DNA of 64,000 bases, taken from NCBI GenBank assembly GCA_900465675.1, contig UBJR01000007.1, positions 248,001 to 312,000 of the forward strand. Reading direction: 5' to 3'. Shown in pieces: positions 35,408-44,814 of this stretch. The notes under the pieces are model-generated. The model made no database searches. It was not told the origin of the DNA and saw only the letters and a program-made list of their open reading frames with translations. The first letter of the stretch is position 1; the number at the start of each line of letters is the position of its first letter. Both the position numbers and the translations under genes were made by a program. Source of the stretch: Hyphomicrobiales bacterium. Its GTDB lineage: Bacteria > Pseudomonadota > Alphaproteobacteria > Rhizobiales > Rhizobiaceae.

Positions 35408-36625
35408 TCAAGAAATCAGAGCCAGTCCTACGCCGCCAACCGCAGCCACAACGACAACGAGCCACGGCGGAAGCTTCCACGACATCAGAAGTACCCAGCA
35501 CAAGAGGGCCAGCGTGAAATCACGCATGTTGCCGATGGCGCTTGTGAATACTGGCGAATAGAGGGCAGCGCCGAGGATGCCGACAACCGCAGCATTTGCT
35601 CCCTGCATAAGCGACTGCGCTGTCGCCAACGAGCGAAACCGGTCCCAAAAGGGCAGTACGCCGACGAGAATCAGAAATCCTGGCAGGAAGACGGAGAGCA
35701 GTGCGATTACTGCGCCAACTATGCCATTCGGCTGCGGTCCAAGTACAGTGCCGAGGTAGGCCGCAAAGGTGAACAGCGGCCCAGGGACCGCCTGTGCGGC
35801 ACCATAGCCTGCCAGGAATGCATCGGGGGATACCCACCCAGGTTGCACGACTTCGGCCTCGAGAAGAGGCAAGACTACATGGCCACCGCCGAACACGAGT
35901 GAACCAGCGCGGTAGAAGCTATCAGCGACAGCGAATGCTTGGCCGTATTTCGCGAGCAGAGGCAGAATCACAAGCAGTCCGAAAAAAGCGACGAGTGCCG
36001 CAGCCGCACCCCGTCGGGACACCGGCATTGTGACATGGCCACTCACTGGTGTGCCAGTGCCGCGGCTAAGTGCCAGCCCCGCGCCTGCGCCAATCAGGAT
36101 CGCACTCACCATGCCGAAGGCTCCCGGCATGAATGCGAGCACCGCCACGGCCGCGACCGCAATTGCCGCTCGTTCTTTATCCGGACAGAGGTTCTTCGCC
36201 ATCCCCCAGACGGCCTGCGCCACGATGGCGACTGCGACGATCTTCAGGCCATGCAGCGCGCCCGTGCCGACCGGCCCCGAAATGCTTGCAGCAGACATGG
36301 CAAACACCAACAGGATCAGCGCGGATGGCAAGGTGAAGGCCGTAAAGGCCGCCAGTGCCCCTAGCCAGCCCGCGCGCATCATGCCTAAAGCAAAACCCGC
36401 CTGACTGGATGCTGGACCCGGCAAGAATTGGCAAAGGGCGACCAGATCGGCATAGGCGTGATCGGAAAGCCAAGCGCGTCGGTGCACGAGTTCTTCCCGG
36501 AAGTACCCGAGATGAGTAATCGGTCCGCCGAATGATAAGAGGCCGAGCTTCAGGAACGTGAGAAAGACTTCTGCGGGCGTGCCGGCAGGCGTTTGAGTCT
36601 GGGCCGTGCTCGTGCTGTCTGTCAT
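35408..36625 (-). CDS. chrA: ChrA-family chromate transporter
   Basis: A 405-residue, two-domain inner-membrane protein of the CHR family. It has the N-terminal signature LGLLSFGGPITHLGYFREE (about residues 27-45), LCQFLPGPASSQAGF and a second CHR domain beginning near residue 235 (AGSLVFGGGHVVLPLLE). The long form exports chromate from the cytoplasm using a gradient. It overlaps the MFS gene upstream by 4 bp and is the last gene of the arsenic operon, so chromate export is probably co-induced by arsenite. Confidence 0.95.
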   Translation of the reverse strand: MTDSTSTAQTQTPAGTPAEVFLTFLKLGLLSFGGPITHLGYFREELVHRRAWLSDHAYADLVALCQFLPGPASSQAGFALGMMRAGWLGALAAFTAFTLPSALILLVFAMSAASISGPVGTGALHGLKIVAVAIVAQAVWGMAKNLCPDKERAAIAVAAVAVLAFMPGAFGMVSAILIGAGAGLALSRGTGTPVSGHVTMPVSRRGAAAALVAFFGLLVILPLLAKYGQAFAVADSFYRAGSLVFGGGHVVLPLLEAEVVQPGWVSPDAFLAGYGAAQAVPGPLFTFAAYLGTVLGPQPNGIVGAVIALLSVFLPGFLILVGVLPFWDRFRSLATAQSLMQGANAAVVGILGAALYSPVFTSAIGNMRDFTLALLCWVLLMSWKLPPWLVVVVAAVGGVGLALIS

Positions 36626-37863
36626 TCTGCTCCTGCCTCGCCCTTGAGTTCTTTCAGTTGGATCCTGACAACCGCCGGGCCTTCATTTGCCAGTCTCGCG
36701 ATCGTCAGAAACGCCAGAATTGCAAGTGCGCCGAGCCCCGTTGTGATCGCGAGCGACGAGGTTGCGCCTATATTGGCCATGGCAAACGCCAGGGCGAACG
36801 GTGCGGTCGCAGAGACTATGAGCCTCGCCGCCATAACCTTACCCTGAAATCTGCCATAGCCCTCGCTGCCAAACAGCGTCAGCGGCAGGGTGCCGGTGAC
36901 GATGCTGAACAGGCCGTTGCCCAGACCGAAGACGATCGCAAAAGCCATCGCTCCGGTCACAGATGGCGCCGTGAGGATCAAGATCAGCACGCCACCCGGA
37001 ATGAGCGCCGCGGCGATCGTTGCCAAAGCCAGTGGCGGCAGATTGCCGCCGAGCACCATGTTCGTGAACCGGCTCAAAACCTGCGACGGGCCGAACAGTG
37101 TGCCGACTTTTGTAGCCGTGGCGCCCAGACCGAGGCCCGACAATAGCGGCACCATATGGACCAACACTGCCGCGCTAACGAGCGACTGCAACGAGAAACC
37201 GGCGACCATCAGAATAAACCCAAGGCGTCTGACGTTCGGACGCAAAGCCCCGTCAACGACGCTTACCGATCCGCTCTGTTCCTGTCGGCGGCCTTTGGCA
37301 AGCCCATGGGAAAGCCAGGCATGGAGAGGCAGGCAGATCAGGAGATTGAGTCCGGCGAACACGAGATAGATGTTTTGCCAGGAGAGATGGGCATGCAGCG
37401 TCGTGGTGATGGGCCAGAAGAATGTTGAAGCAAATCCGGCGATCAAGGTCAGATAAGTTATGCTGCGTTGGGCGGTCTGCGGCCGGATCTGGACAAGCAG
37501 CGCGAAGGCTGTGCCGTACTGTACCAGGTTTGCGGCGATCTCGATCACGATCAACGCCGCAAGGAAGGCAATCTTGCCGGGCGCGAGAGCGTAGGCGATA
37601 AGGGCCGAAGCGGCAATTGCGGAACCAGCCGTCATCACGCGGCCCGCGCCGAAGTGGTCTATCGCCCTGCCCAGCCACGGCGCGCTCAGTCCGCCCAGGA
37701 GAAGTGCCGCCGAAAGCGCACCGAATATCCATTCCGCCGACCAGTTCAGATCCCGTGCCATGTCTGGCGCGAGAATGCTGAAGCTGTAGTAAAGCGTCCC
37801 GTAGCCGATGATCTGCGTGAGGCCCAAAGCGAGGATGGCGGCAATCGGCGGACGTTCCATCAT
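36622..37863 (-). CDS. MFS transporter in arsenic operon
   Basis: A 413-residue major facilitator with about twelve hydrophobic segments, including the loop phrase [18 protein letters not shown] between helices 2 and 3. It overlaps both arsH and chrA by 4 bp. Position in the operon suggests efflux of an arsenic species or a conjugate; MFS exporters such as ArsK and ArsJ occur in similar operons. Sequence alone does not decide between them, and no GAPDH-like partner of ArsJ is present. Confidence 0.88.
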   Translation of the reverse strand: MMERPPIAAILALGLTQIIGYGTLYYSFSILAPDMARDLNWSAEWIFGALSAALLLGGLSAPWLGRAIDHFGAGRVMTAGSAIAASALIAYALAPGKIAFLAALIVIEIAANLVQYGTAFALLVQIRPQTAQRSITYLTLIAGFASTFFWPITTTLHAHLSWQNIYLVFAGLNLLICLPLHAWLSHGLAKGRRQEQSGSVSVVDGALRPNVRRLGFILMVAGFSLQSLVSAAVLVHMVPLLSGLGLGATATKVGTLFGPSQVLSRFTNMVLGGNLPPLALATIAAALIPGGVLILILTAPSVTGAMAFAIVFGLGNGLFSIVTGTLPLTLFGSEGYGRFQGKVMAARLIVSATAPFALAFAMANIGATSSLAITTGLGALAILAFLTIARLANEGPAVVRIQLKELKGEAGAE

Positions 37864-38567
37864 ATGGATTTCAGGCCCACGCGTTGTTCGAGTTTTTCAG
37901 CCTCTTCCTTCCGCTCGCTGTAGCGATTGGTGAGATAGGAAGACGCATCCCGTGTCAGAAGGGTGAACTTCACCAGTTCCTCGCAGACATCGACGACGCG
38001 ATCGTAGTAGGAAGATGGCTTCATTCGCCCGTCCGCGTCGAACTCCTGGAAGGCCTTGGCGACCGACGACTGGTTGGGGATCGTGATCATCCGCATCCAG
38101 CGACCGAGAACACGAAGCTGGTTGATGGCATTGAACGACTGCGATCCGCCAGAGACCTGCATTACCGCCAACGTCTTTCCCTGCGTCGGACGAACCGATC
38201 CAATCGACAGCGGAATCCAGTCGATCTGCGCCTTCATGATCCCAGTCATCGCGCCGTGGCGCTCCGGGCTGACCCACACCTGACCCTCCGACCATGCCGA
38301 GAGCTCGCGCAGTTCCTGTACCTTCGGACGGCTAACCGGCTCGGCGTCAGGCAAAGGTAGACCCTCCGGATTGAAGATCCGAACCTCGCAACCGAAGTGC
38401 TCGAGCAACCGACCAGCCTCGAATGCCAGTAACCGGCTATAGGAGATGGTCCGCAGGGAGCCGTAGAGGATAAGGATGCGCGGCTTGTGGGTCGAGAACG
38501 CCGGACGCAATGCAGCCTGATCCGGCTGTTGCAGGTGTTCCAAAGATGCAGCAGGCAAATCAGACAA
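37860..38567 (-). CDS. arsH: ArsH, NADPH-dependent FMN reductase for organoarsenicals
   Basis: A 235-residue flavodoxin-like protein with the ArsH signature [23 protein letters not shown] (phosphate loop, about residues 40-62), then [20 protein letters not shown] and [14 protein letters not shown]. ArsH oxidises trivalent methylarsenicals. I place the start at a TTG that overlaps the arsC stop region and is preceded by GAGG; a longer frame lies inside arsC. It overlaps the MFS gene by 4 bp. Confidence 0.93.
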   Translation of the reverse strand: MSDLPAASLEHLQQPDQAALRPAFSTHKPRILILYGSLRTISYSRLLAFEAGRLLEHFGCEVRIFNPEGLPLPDAEPVSRPKVQELRELSAWSEGQVWVSPERHGAMTGIMKAQIDWIPLSIGSVRPTQGKTLAVMQVSGGSQSFNAINQLRVLGRWMRMITIPNQSSVAKAFQEFDADGRMKPSSYYDRVVDVCEELVKFTLLTRDASSYLTNRYSERKEEAEKLEQRVGLKSI

Positions 38568-38982
38568 TGCGCTTGCCCTCGCTGTCGAGTACCTTTTCAC
38601 CATCCTCTTTGGTGAAGGCGCCCTTATGCGTTTTTGGTAAGATTTCCAGAACCACCTCCGACGGACGCGCAAGCCTTGTGCCGAACGGCGTAATGACGAA
38701 CGGCCGGTTGATCAAGATCGGGTTTTCGAGCATGGCGTCGAGCAACTGATCGTCGGTCAAAGATATGTCGTCCAAACCCAATTCCGTATAGGGCGTGCCC
38801 TTTTCACGGATCGCCTGGCGCACGGTTAGACCGGCGTCAGCGATCATCGTCACAAGCCGATCGCGTGAGGGCGGGTTCCTCAGGTACTCAATCACCGTGG
38901 GTTCAATGCTGGCGTTCCGGATCATCGCCAGCGTGTTGCGAGACGTTCCGCAATCCGGATTGTGATAGATGATGGAGTCCAT
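38560..38982 (-). CDS. arsC: Glutaredoxin-coupled arsenate reductase
   Basis: A 140-residue ArsC of the E. coli R773 type. The catalytic Cys11 is in [12 protein letters not shown], followed by the family phrases [14 protein letters not shown] and LIDRP-like ILINRPFVI. It reduces arsenate to arsenite using glutathione/glutaredoxin. It lies 2 bp from acr3 and overlaps arsH. Because the other reductase in this operon has lost its nucleophile, this is likely the only working arsenate reductase here. Confidence 0.95.
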   Translation of the reverse strand: MDSIIYHNPDCGTSRNTLAMIRNASIEPTVIEYLRNPPSRDRLVTMIADAGLTVRQAIREKGTPYTELGLDDISLTDDQLLDAMLENPILINRPFVITPFGTRLARPSEVVLEILPKTHKGAFTKEDGEKVLDSEGKRIV

Positions 38983-38984
38983 GG

Positions 38985-40058
38985 TCAGACCCTTTCAATG
39001 GCTTCTGATTTGGAATGGGAAGTTGCTCGCACGGCGCCGCCGCGCTCGTACCAACCCTTGCTGCGGTTGACGATCCAGACGACTGACAACATCACCGGCA
39101 CCTCGATGAGAACGCCGACGACGGTTGCAAGTGCCGCGCCCGAGTTGAAGCCAAACAGGCTGATTGCTGCGGCGACCGCCAGTTCGAAGAAGTTCGAGGC
39201 GCCGATCAAGGCCGACGGACCGGCGACGCAATGTTGCTCGCCTGACACCCGGTTCAGCAGATAGGCAAGACCGGAGTTGAAGTAGACCTGGATCACGACG
39301 GGCACCGCCAGCAAGGCGATGATGGTCGGCTGGGCGATGATCTGCTCCCCTTGGAAACCGAACAGAAGCACCAGCGTGGCAAGGAGCGCCACCAACGATA
39401 GTGGCTGTAGTGTTTTCAGCAGACGGTCGAGGGATGCCGATGATCCGGAAGCAAGCAGGCTGCGGCGCATGATCTGGGCGACTATCACCGGCAGGATGAT
39501 GTAGAGCACCACCGAGAATACCAGCGTCGCCCATGGCACGGTGATGGCGGAAAGACCAAGCAGAAGGCCGACGATCGGCGCGAACGCCACCACCATGATC
39601 GCGTCATTCAGCGCGACCTGCGAAAGCGTGAAGAGGGGCTCGCCCTTGGTCAGGTTCGACCAGACGAACACCATCGCCGTACAGGGTGCCGCGGCAAGGA
39701 TGATCAGACCGGCGATATAGGAATCGATTTGCACCTCCGGCAACATTGGCCGGAACAGATAACCGATGAACAGCCAGCCCAGCAGCGCCATCGAGAAGGG
39801 TTTGACTGCCCAGTTGATGAACAGCGTCACACCGATACCGCGCCAATGCCGGCCGACCTGGCTGAGAGCCGCAAAATCGATCTTGACCAGCATCGGGATA
39901 ATCATCAGCCAGATCAGGACGGCGACGGGAATGTTGACCTTGGCAACTTCGGCGGCGGCGATCACCTGAAAGACATCCGGCATCGAGTGACCAAGGGCAA
40001 TGCCTGCAAGAATGCATAAAAACACCCACACCGTTAGATAGCGTTCAAATGTGGACAT
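38985..40058 (-). CDS. acr3: Acr3 arsenite efflux permease
   Basis: A 357-residue integral membrane protein of the BART superfamily with about ten helices. The family phrases AAAPCTAMVFVWSNL (conserved Cys), QVALNDAIMV and FGFQGEQI are present. It exports arsenite driven by proton motive force. The start MSTFERYLTVWVF fits the usual Acr3 opening; a frame extending 51 bp upstream runs into the preceding gene. It is 5 bp from the ArsC-ArsN2 fusion gene. Confidence 0.95.
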   Translation of the reverse strand: MSTFERYLTVWVFLCILAGIALGHSMPDVFQVIAAAEVAKVNIPVAVLIWLMIIPMLVKIDFAALSQVGRHWRGIGVTLFINWAVKPFSMALLGWLFIGYLFRPMLPEVQIDSYIAGLIILAAAPCTAMVFVWSNLTKGEPLFTLSQVALNDAIMVVAFAPIVGLLLGLSAITVPWATLVFSVVLYIILPVIVAQIMRRSLLASGSSASLDRLLKTLQPLSLVALLATLVLLFGFQGEQIIAQPTIIALLAVPVVIQVYFNSGLAYLLNRVSGEQHCVAGPSALIGASNFFELAVAAAISLFGFNSGAALATVVGVLIEVPVMLSVVWIVNRSKGWYERGGAVRATSHSKSEAIERV

Positions 40059-40063
40059 CGTTG

Positions 40064-41002
40064 TTATCCCTGCAATGGCTTGGCGAGCAGCGCTGCTGAC
40101 GCGGGACAAAGGCTAGCCGCCTGACGGGTCTGCAAAATCGCGGCCGGCGCCGTCGCACGGTCTATCGGCCTGAATCCGAGGGTTTCGAAGAAGGGAGCGG
40201 CGTTCGTGGTCAGAAGGTAGCCCGTGCGTGCGCCGTCCGCATAGGCGCGTCGCAGCAAAAGGTCAGTCGCACGACGGCCCAGGCCCTTGTGACGGTTGGC
40301 AGGCGTGATCACCACTGACCGCAGCAGCGCATTGTCGCCACGCAACTCATATCCACCATAGCCCACCGTATCGACGCCACGGGCAATCCGGAAGAATGTT
40401 CGCCCTGCGTCGTCAAGATCATCCGTTGGAAGGTCGGCATTTTCGAGCGCGCTACGGAGCTCGTCTTCATGTCCGGCGATCGGAAGGAGCGCCAGCAAGG
40501 CGGCGCCTTCGGTCGCACCGATCTGACGGAGTTGAGTTTCGAGCGCCAACTTGTCGATCGAGGTGATCGGCAGGTCGATGAAGAGGGTAATACGGTTCTT
40601 GAGGTAGCGTGCATCCAGCGCAAAGGCGCGGCCAACCTCAATATCGGAACCCTCTACCGCAGCAGGGTCCTCGACACCCCAATGGGCGGTCATCGGATGG
40701 CCAAGCCAGACCGGGCAGGCTTCCCCGGCCGCGTTGTCACAGACGGTGAAGATGAATCCATCTGCGGGGCACGCGCCTCGGCAAAGACATCCCACTTTCG
40801 AGCTGAATCCGGTCGCGGGATAGCCAAGCCCGTCCAGAGTTTTCAGCGCCCAGGGATGGACCTGTCCCTTCGGATGGCTGCCGGCCGAGAAGGCGCGGAA
40901 ACGGCCTTTTCCCTCGGCATCGAGGATAAATTCCGCCAGGATCGAGCGGGCAGAATTGCCCGTGCCGAGAAAGAGCACATTAGAAACGCGGTCAGCAGTC
41001 AT
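40064..41002 (-). CDS. ArsC (LMW phosphatase type)-ArsN2 acetyltransferase fusion with a degenerate ArsC half
   Basis: A 312-residue two-domain protein. Residues 1-145 are a thioredoxin-coupled, LMW-phosphatase-type arsenate reductase. Residues 170-312 are a GNAT domain matching ArsN2 (LLRSVVITPANRHKGLGRR, then LTTNAAPFFETLGF and LCPASAALLAK). In the phosphate loop VLFLGTGNSARS the nucleophilic cysteine is Gly13 (codon GGC). Residues 70-82 are scrambled by two compensating one-base indels; the neighbouring frame reads WDVFAEARAPQMD as expected. The reductase half is probably dead while the acetyltransferase half looks intact. It overlaps arsR by 4 bp. Confidence 0.9.
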   Translation of the reverse strand: MTADRVSNVLFLGTGNSARSILAEFILDAEGKGRFRAFSAGSHPKGQVHPWALKTLDGLGYPATGFSSKVGCLCRGACPADGFIFTVCDNAAGEACPVWLGHPMTAHWGVEDPAAVEGSDIEVGRAFALDARYLKNRITLFIDLPITSIDKLALETQLRQIGATEGAALLALLPIAGHEDELRSALENADLPTDDLDDAGRTFFRIARGVDTVGYGGYELRGDNALLRSVVITPANRHKGLGRRATDLLLRRAYADGARTGYLLTTNAAPFFETLGFRPIDRATAPAAILQTRQAASLCPASAALLAKPLQG

Positions 41003-41355
41003 TGCAGGTTCACCTTTGCTGTCGGAGCGCAGCAGGCGGCAACCTCGGCGGCCGGCGCGCAGATTTCGGGATGACCTGAGCAGCAGTCTTCCATCAGGAA
41101 GCGCACCAGCCCGCCCAGAGCTTCATAGTTCGCGGTGTAGATGATCGAGCGGGACTGTCGTTGCGCAGCGATCAGCCCGGAATGCTCGAGTTCCTTTAGG
41201 TGGAACGAGATATTCGACGGCGAGACCTCGACCTTCTCGGCCAATGCCCCGGCCGCCATCCCATCGGGCCCAGCGACCACCAGGATGCGGACGATCTGCA
41301 AACGGGTCTCCTGAGCGAGGGCGGCGAACGCACCGAGGGCATGACGCTGATCCAT
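40999..41355 (-). CDS. arsR: ArsR-family arsenite-responsive repressor
   Basis: A 118-residue winged-helix repressor. The recognition helix region is VSPSNISFHLKELEHSGLI (about residues 45-63). The C-terminal thiols in MEDCCSGHPEIC, plus AACC further on, match the arsenite site of the Acidithiobacillus-type ArsR rather than the classic CVC type. It is the first gene of the seven-gene operon, and a palindrome lies directly upstream of the start codon. Confidence 0.94.
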   Translation of the reverse strand: MDQRHALGAFAALAQETRLQIVRILVVAGPDGMAAGALAEKVEVSPSNISFHLKELEHSGLIAAQRQSRSIIYTANYEALGGLVRFLMEDCCSGHPEICAPAAEVAACCAPTAKVNLQ

Positions 41356-41356
41356 A

Positions 41357-41382
41357 TTTCAATAATCCTTGAATAGTTGAAA
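41357..41382. promoter_or_regulatory. Candidate ArsR operator
   Basis: TTTCAA and TTGAAA are perfect inverted arms separated by 14 bp, starting 2 bp upstream of the arsR start codon. The AT-rich 26-bp element has the size and position of an ArsR site controlling the operon and probably the divergent DUF6428 relic. Confidence 0.6.
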
Positions 41383-41397
41383 CGAGGATTACCGCAA

Positions 41398-41830
41398 ATG
41401 AACGCGATCGACAACAGCAGAATTTCTTCTGAAGACATCAGCTGGGTTTGCTTCTCGACACACTGGCCGGCGCCAAGGACGTGCCTCTGGTGTTCCACTA
41501 CGATGGGCACCCGGTGAAGGCGGGCTTCTATGTGACGGAGGTCGAGGCCGGACATTTCTCGGCACTGGACTGCGGTGCAAACCCGGAAGCATGGTCGGAG
41601 ATCTTCGTCCAACTGTGGGACATTGATAACGACGATCGACCTCATATGCCGGGGCGGAAAGTTTTCGGCCATCATCCGCAAGGTCTCGAAGCATCTGAAG
41701 CTGGACGGATCCCCCAGAGATGACATTCGAGGTCAGCGACAGTGTGCGGGCAATGTCGCTCTTTTGCGCCGGCATACCAAGGCTTCGCGATGGTGCACAG
41801 CACGTCGAACTGTCGCCGCGCGCGGCTAGT
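41398..41830 (+). pseudogene. DUF6428-family protein remnant
   Basis: Divergent from arsR, a broken gene starts MNAIDNSRISSEDISW. After a frameshift near 41445 it gives LVFHYDGHPVKAGFYVTEVE and ALDCGANPEAWSEIFVQLWD. After further shifts it gives FSAIIRKVSKHLKLD and MTFEVSDSVRAMSLFCAG. This is the order of DUF6428 proteins commonly found beside ars operons. At least three frameshifts make it non-functional. Confidence 0.75.
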
Positions 41831-41966
41831 TGCAAGCCGCGTGATCGCTGGCTTCCTGCAGAGCCTGCAAGGGTGGCATGTAGTCCGGACGCGAAAACAA
41901 CATCTAAAGGAACGCACCGAGGGCGAGATAGGGCCAGAGGGTTCACACCCACGCGGTTGAAGATGA

Positions 41967-42550
41967 TCAGATTTCCAATGACGAGGCCGCGCCAGCCAAT
42001 GCCAGCAGGTTCAGTTCGGCGGTAGAAAACAGGGCGATGACCACAACGGCGCCGAGATCGTCGTTGATCGCCAGCGCCGCCAGAAATATCTTCAGCGACG
42101 CGGGAACACGTCTACCGAAAACGAAAAGAACCCCAAGAGCAAAGGCGATATCGGTCGCGGTCGGGATTGCCCAGCCACGGATAGCTGTCGGGTCACTCCA
42201 GTTGAAGTAGAGGTAAAACAGCGCCGGAAACAGCATGCCTTCTGCAGCAGCCGCGCCTGGCAAGACGCGTCGGCTCCAACTTGAAAGCTGTCCGTCGAGC
42301 ATTTCGCGTTTGATCTCCAGGCCGACGAGCAGGAAGAAGACGGCCTCAAGGCGTCGTTAACCCAGTGCTGGATGCTCAGCAGGCCGACATAGACGTGCAG
42401 CATATCGAGGTAGCCCTCCGCCAACGGCGAACTGGCAGTGGCAATCGCCAGAGCAGCGACTGCCATTAAGATGATGCCACCCGATGCTTCATTGTCGAGG
42501 AACTGACGGAGAGTGGATTGAATGCGGCCCTTGGAGAATGTCGAAGACAT
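41967..42550 (-). pseudogene. Na+/H+ antiporter NhaA remnant
   Basis: The N-terminal frame (LRQFLDNEASGGIILMAVAA, then [15 protein letters not shown]) and a second frame ([52 protein letters not shown]) are NhaA segments. The second frame includes the conserved aspartates of TDIAFALG and NDDLGA. A frameshift lies near 42340, and the C-terminal half is absent. Confidence 0.85.
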
Positions 42551-42890
42551 GGGTTCGCGCTCCTTGTGAGAGGTTTATCGAAGTCTCCGTCGATTTCGGG
42601 GAAAACCCACAGTGCACGCAGCACGCACTGTAAGCGCTAAACTAGGAGAGCGCTACCGCCGCTGCTGATGATTAGCGGACAGGTCGAGGCGCAACGGCGG
42701 GATGAGATTGCAGCCTTGGATGAACACATAAAAAAGAACCATGCGGAGGTCGCCGCGCCGACGATCGAGGAGTGAAACGGATAAAGACGCTCGGAGGGGC
42801 GTCAGCAGGCTGCTGGTAATCGCCGAGTTGTCGGACGCTTGCATCGCGTCTATCGCATGGATTTGGTTTGCCGCCGTCATGAGACAGTGG
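42551..42890. other. Intergenic stretch with a possible 35-residue frame
   Basis: The interval holds a short plus-strand frame at 42668-42775 (MISGQVEAQRRDEIAALDEH, then a charged tail). It looks protein-like but has no good ribosome-binding site. Nothing else is recognised. It separates the NhaA relic from a small minus-strand gene. Confidence 0.25.
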
Positions 42891-43163
42891 CTACGGATCG
42901 CTTGGAAGCCCGCGCCTAGCGCTTATGCCGGCAAATTGCTCAAGGTAGGCGGATACTTCGAGCTCGATGCCGGAAATCATATCCTCATATTCACCAATGT
43001 ACTTGGAATCGGGCGCAAGCGTGCGCAAGTGCAGCACCGCGATGCTGTAACATTCGCACAGCTCGGCAACGCGGCGGCGCTCTGTTGCAAGCGGACGAAG
43101 CTCCGGAAGTCGTATCGCGAGCAAAGCCCACCCGTGGGCCACATGATCTATTCCCGATGCCAT
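42891..43163 (-). CDS. Small hypothetical protein
   Basis: A 90-residue protein beginning MASGIDHVAHGWALLAIRLP, mostly helical, with a single CxC (ELCECYS). The ATG follows GGGAGG by seven bases, which outweighs a longer frame upstream. No family is recognised. It stands alone among pseudogenes, and its good start signal argues it is still expressed. Confidence 0.6.
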   Translation of the reverse strand: MASGIDHVAHGWALLAIRLPELRPLATERRRVAELCECYSIAVLHLRTLAPDSKYIGEYEDMISGIELEVSAYLEQFAGISARRGLPSDP

Positions 43164-43211
43164 CTCAACGCCTCCCGTCACCAATATACACTTGCCCCCG
43201 ACACACAAAAA

Positions 43212-43238
43212 GGCCCGCCTAGGGAGAACTTGACGGGC
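43212..43238 (-). terminator. Possible intrinsic terminator
   Basis: On the minus strand GCCCG, a 16-base loop and CGGGC are followed by CTTTTTG. It lies upstream of the small gene at 42891 and downstream of the molybdopterin oxidoreductase relic, so it may have ended that transcript. Confidence 0.45.
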
Positions 43239-43339
43239 GTTTTGTCTGCAGTCGCTGGGTAGCGTTCAGACGGGCAAAGAGTGCCGTCATCTAATCAAGT
43301 TGCGACTAAAAAGAGAACCGCGAAAAATGACGGGGCGAA

Positions 43340-44067
43340 GTTGGTGGGGGAGCGTCGCCGCATCGCTGCGGCAGGCGCGGCGACGATGTGGCGACACATT
43401 CTGTGCGATGTAGACGATGCAATCGGTATTCTGGAAGTCTGACAGGATGGCTGTTCCGACCGCGCGCCGATGCTTTCGGGAAGCGCGCCACCGAGGAGCT
43501 CTCTTGACACATATTCGAACTGTCCGGCATGTTGTTGCTGTCGTACATGCGCGCTAACAGCTGGTACAACATATAAGTGTTTCGAGCGATGCCCGACCCG
43601 ACGTGTAGAAATCGACCTGATGCGAGTCGAGAGCGCTTAGCTCCCGACCGATCTCTTCGAACGCCTCGGCCCAGTTGACCGGAACATATCGATCGCGGTG
43701 CGTCCAGCACATCGGATGCGTCAAACGACCCTGTTCCTCGGGGTCGTGGTCATCCCACAGCTCCAGTTCGCGAAGAGGATATTTATCAAAGAAAGCCCGG
43801 TCGGTACGGCGAAACCTCACCTCCCAGGCCGTGGCCGTCGCTCCATTCTCGCAGAATTCCAGAGGATGGTCTTAGCCAGTTTTGCCCAGGCGCAACTGAC
43901 GCACATATAGGCCTTCCGACCTGTTTTGCGTCGAGAGCAGCCTGGGCGCCCTTGATGAAAATCGCTGACGGTAATCTCCGCCACGGACTTTGCCGAGCCC
44001 CAGCCGCCCGCGGGCGGGCAGGCCCAGTATAAGGCTTGATTTTAGGAGAACGCTTTTTTGAAGTCAT
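43340..44067 (-). pseudogene. YdeP/FdhF-like molybdopterin oxidoreductase remnant
   Basis: In several minus-strand frames the opening of a YdeP-type formate-dehydrogenase-like protein can be read. It gives KIKPYTGPA, then KAYMCVSCAWAKLAKTI and RFRRTDRAFFDKYPLRELE. Further on come DDHDPEEQGRLTHPM, RYVPVNWAEAFEEIGREL, LYQLLARMYDSNNMPD and SSNMCQESSSVA. At least four frameshifts occur, and the catalytic and C-terminal domains are missing. Confidence 0.75.
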
Positions 44068-44387
44068 AAATGCCTCACGCAGCGACGCATAGGCCGCCCC
44101 CGCTCGCGGCTCCTAGGCTACCGATAACCTTTGATGTCGCAGCAAGTTCCAGCCTGCGCCCGAATGACGTGCGTTAAACGGTTAACCTCTCACGTTATCT
44201 CGATGATCGGGTCTAGATGGAGCCAACCCCTCGTTTAGAGGCTGGCCGCGTCAGTCCTAAATCTCCGTGCGGAACCAAATACCGGCAGCTCGCTCGCGGC
44301 ATTGCCGAAAGCGTAGGCTGGAAATCTCTGCCGTCCAAAGCGGGCGCGCAAGAAACCGGGCAATCGGCAGGCTGATGCTCCGCGCCC
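44068..44387. other. Intergenic stretch, nothing recognised
   Basis: About 320 bp between the molybdopterin oxidoreductase and recombinase relics. Open frames here have no ribosome-binding site and no recognisable protein. No tRNA-like fold was found by eye. Confidence 0.35.
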
Positions 44388-44700
44388 TCAAGGACGAATG
44401 AGGCCAAATCGATGTGCTTCGTCCAGCAGGTGGCGAACGGAGGAAGTCTGCCATTTGCGCCCACCGCGCGCCGGCCGCTCTCCCATCTGATCAAGCTGGG
44501 CGGATCGCGCAGCGGCAGGCCGGGATCAGCAATGGCAATCGCCGCAACGAGCTTCATCAGATTGTTTTCCGGGGCACGACGGGGCGAGCGCGCCAAGAGC
44601 TCGTGGTCGGCCAGCTTCTCGCGGACCCTCCGATGCACCGCATAGCGCAGGCGTTCCTTCATCCAGTCATGGTGGCTAGCTACGCCACGCTGTACTGCTG
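44388..44700 (-). pseudogene. Possible serine recombinase C-terminal remnant
   Basis: Frame 1 gives NLMKLVAAIAIADPGLPLRD. A one-base shift near 44497 then gives AQLDQMGERPARGGRKWQTS and SVRHLLDEAHRFGLIRP before a stop. The pattern (LRDI-like, then RGGxxW, S-V, then GL) resembles the C-terminal helices of resolvase-type recombinases. The catalytic domain is absent. The assignment is tentative. Confidence 0.4.
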
Positions 44701-44769
44701 ACGATGGACTAGAGGCGAGGGCTTTTTTGCTCCTGAGCCCGTCGCAACCGGGCTTGAAACATTATCAAT

Positions 44770-44797
44770 ATACTTTATATTATAATATATAATGTAT
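44770..44797. promoter_or_regulatory. BigR operator
   Basis: A 28-bp AT-only-like palindrome (outer arms ATAC and GTAT, 11 of 14 base pairs matched) lies 17 bp before the blh start codon. Published BigR boxes in Xylella and Agrobacterium are AT-rich inverted repeats in this position that overlap the promoter. BigR from this operon should repress here and release when oxidised by polysulfide or sulfide. Confidence 0.75.
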
Positions 44798-44814
44798 CTG
44801 CTACGGAGCCAGTC

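Noticed and set aside
44100..44220. tRNA gene
   Set aside because: A GC-rich stretch with short hairpins, but no cloverleaf, T-loop or anticodon arm could be assembled.
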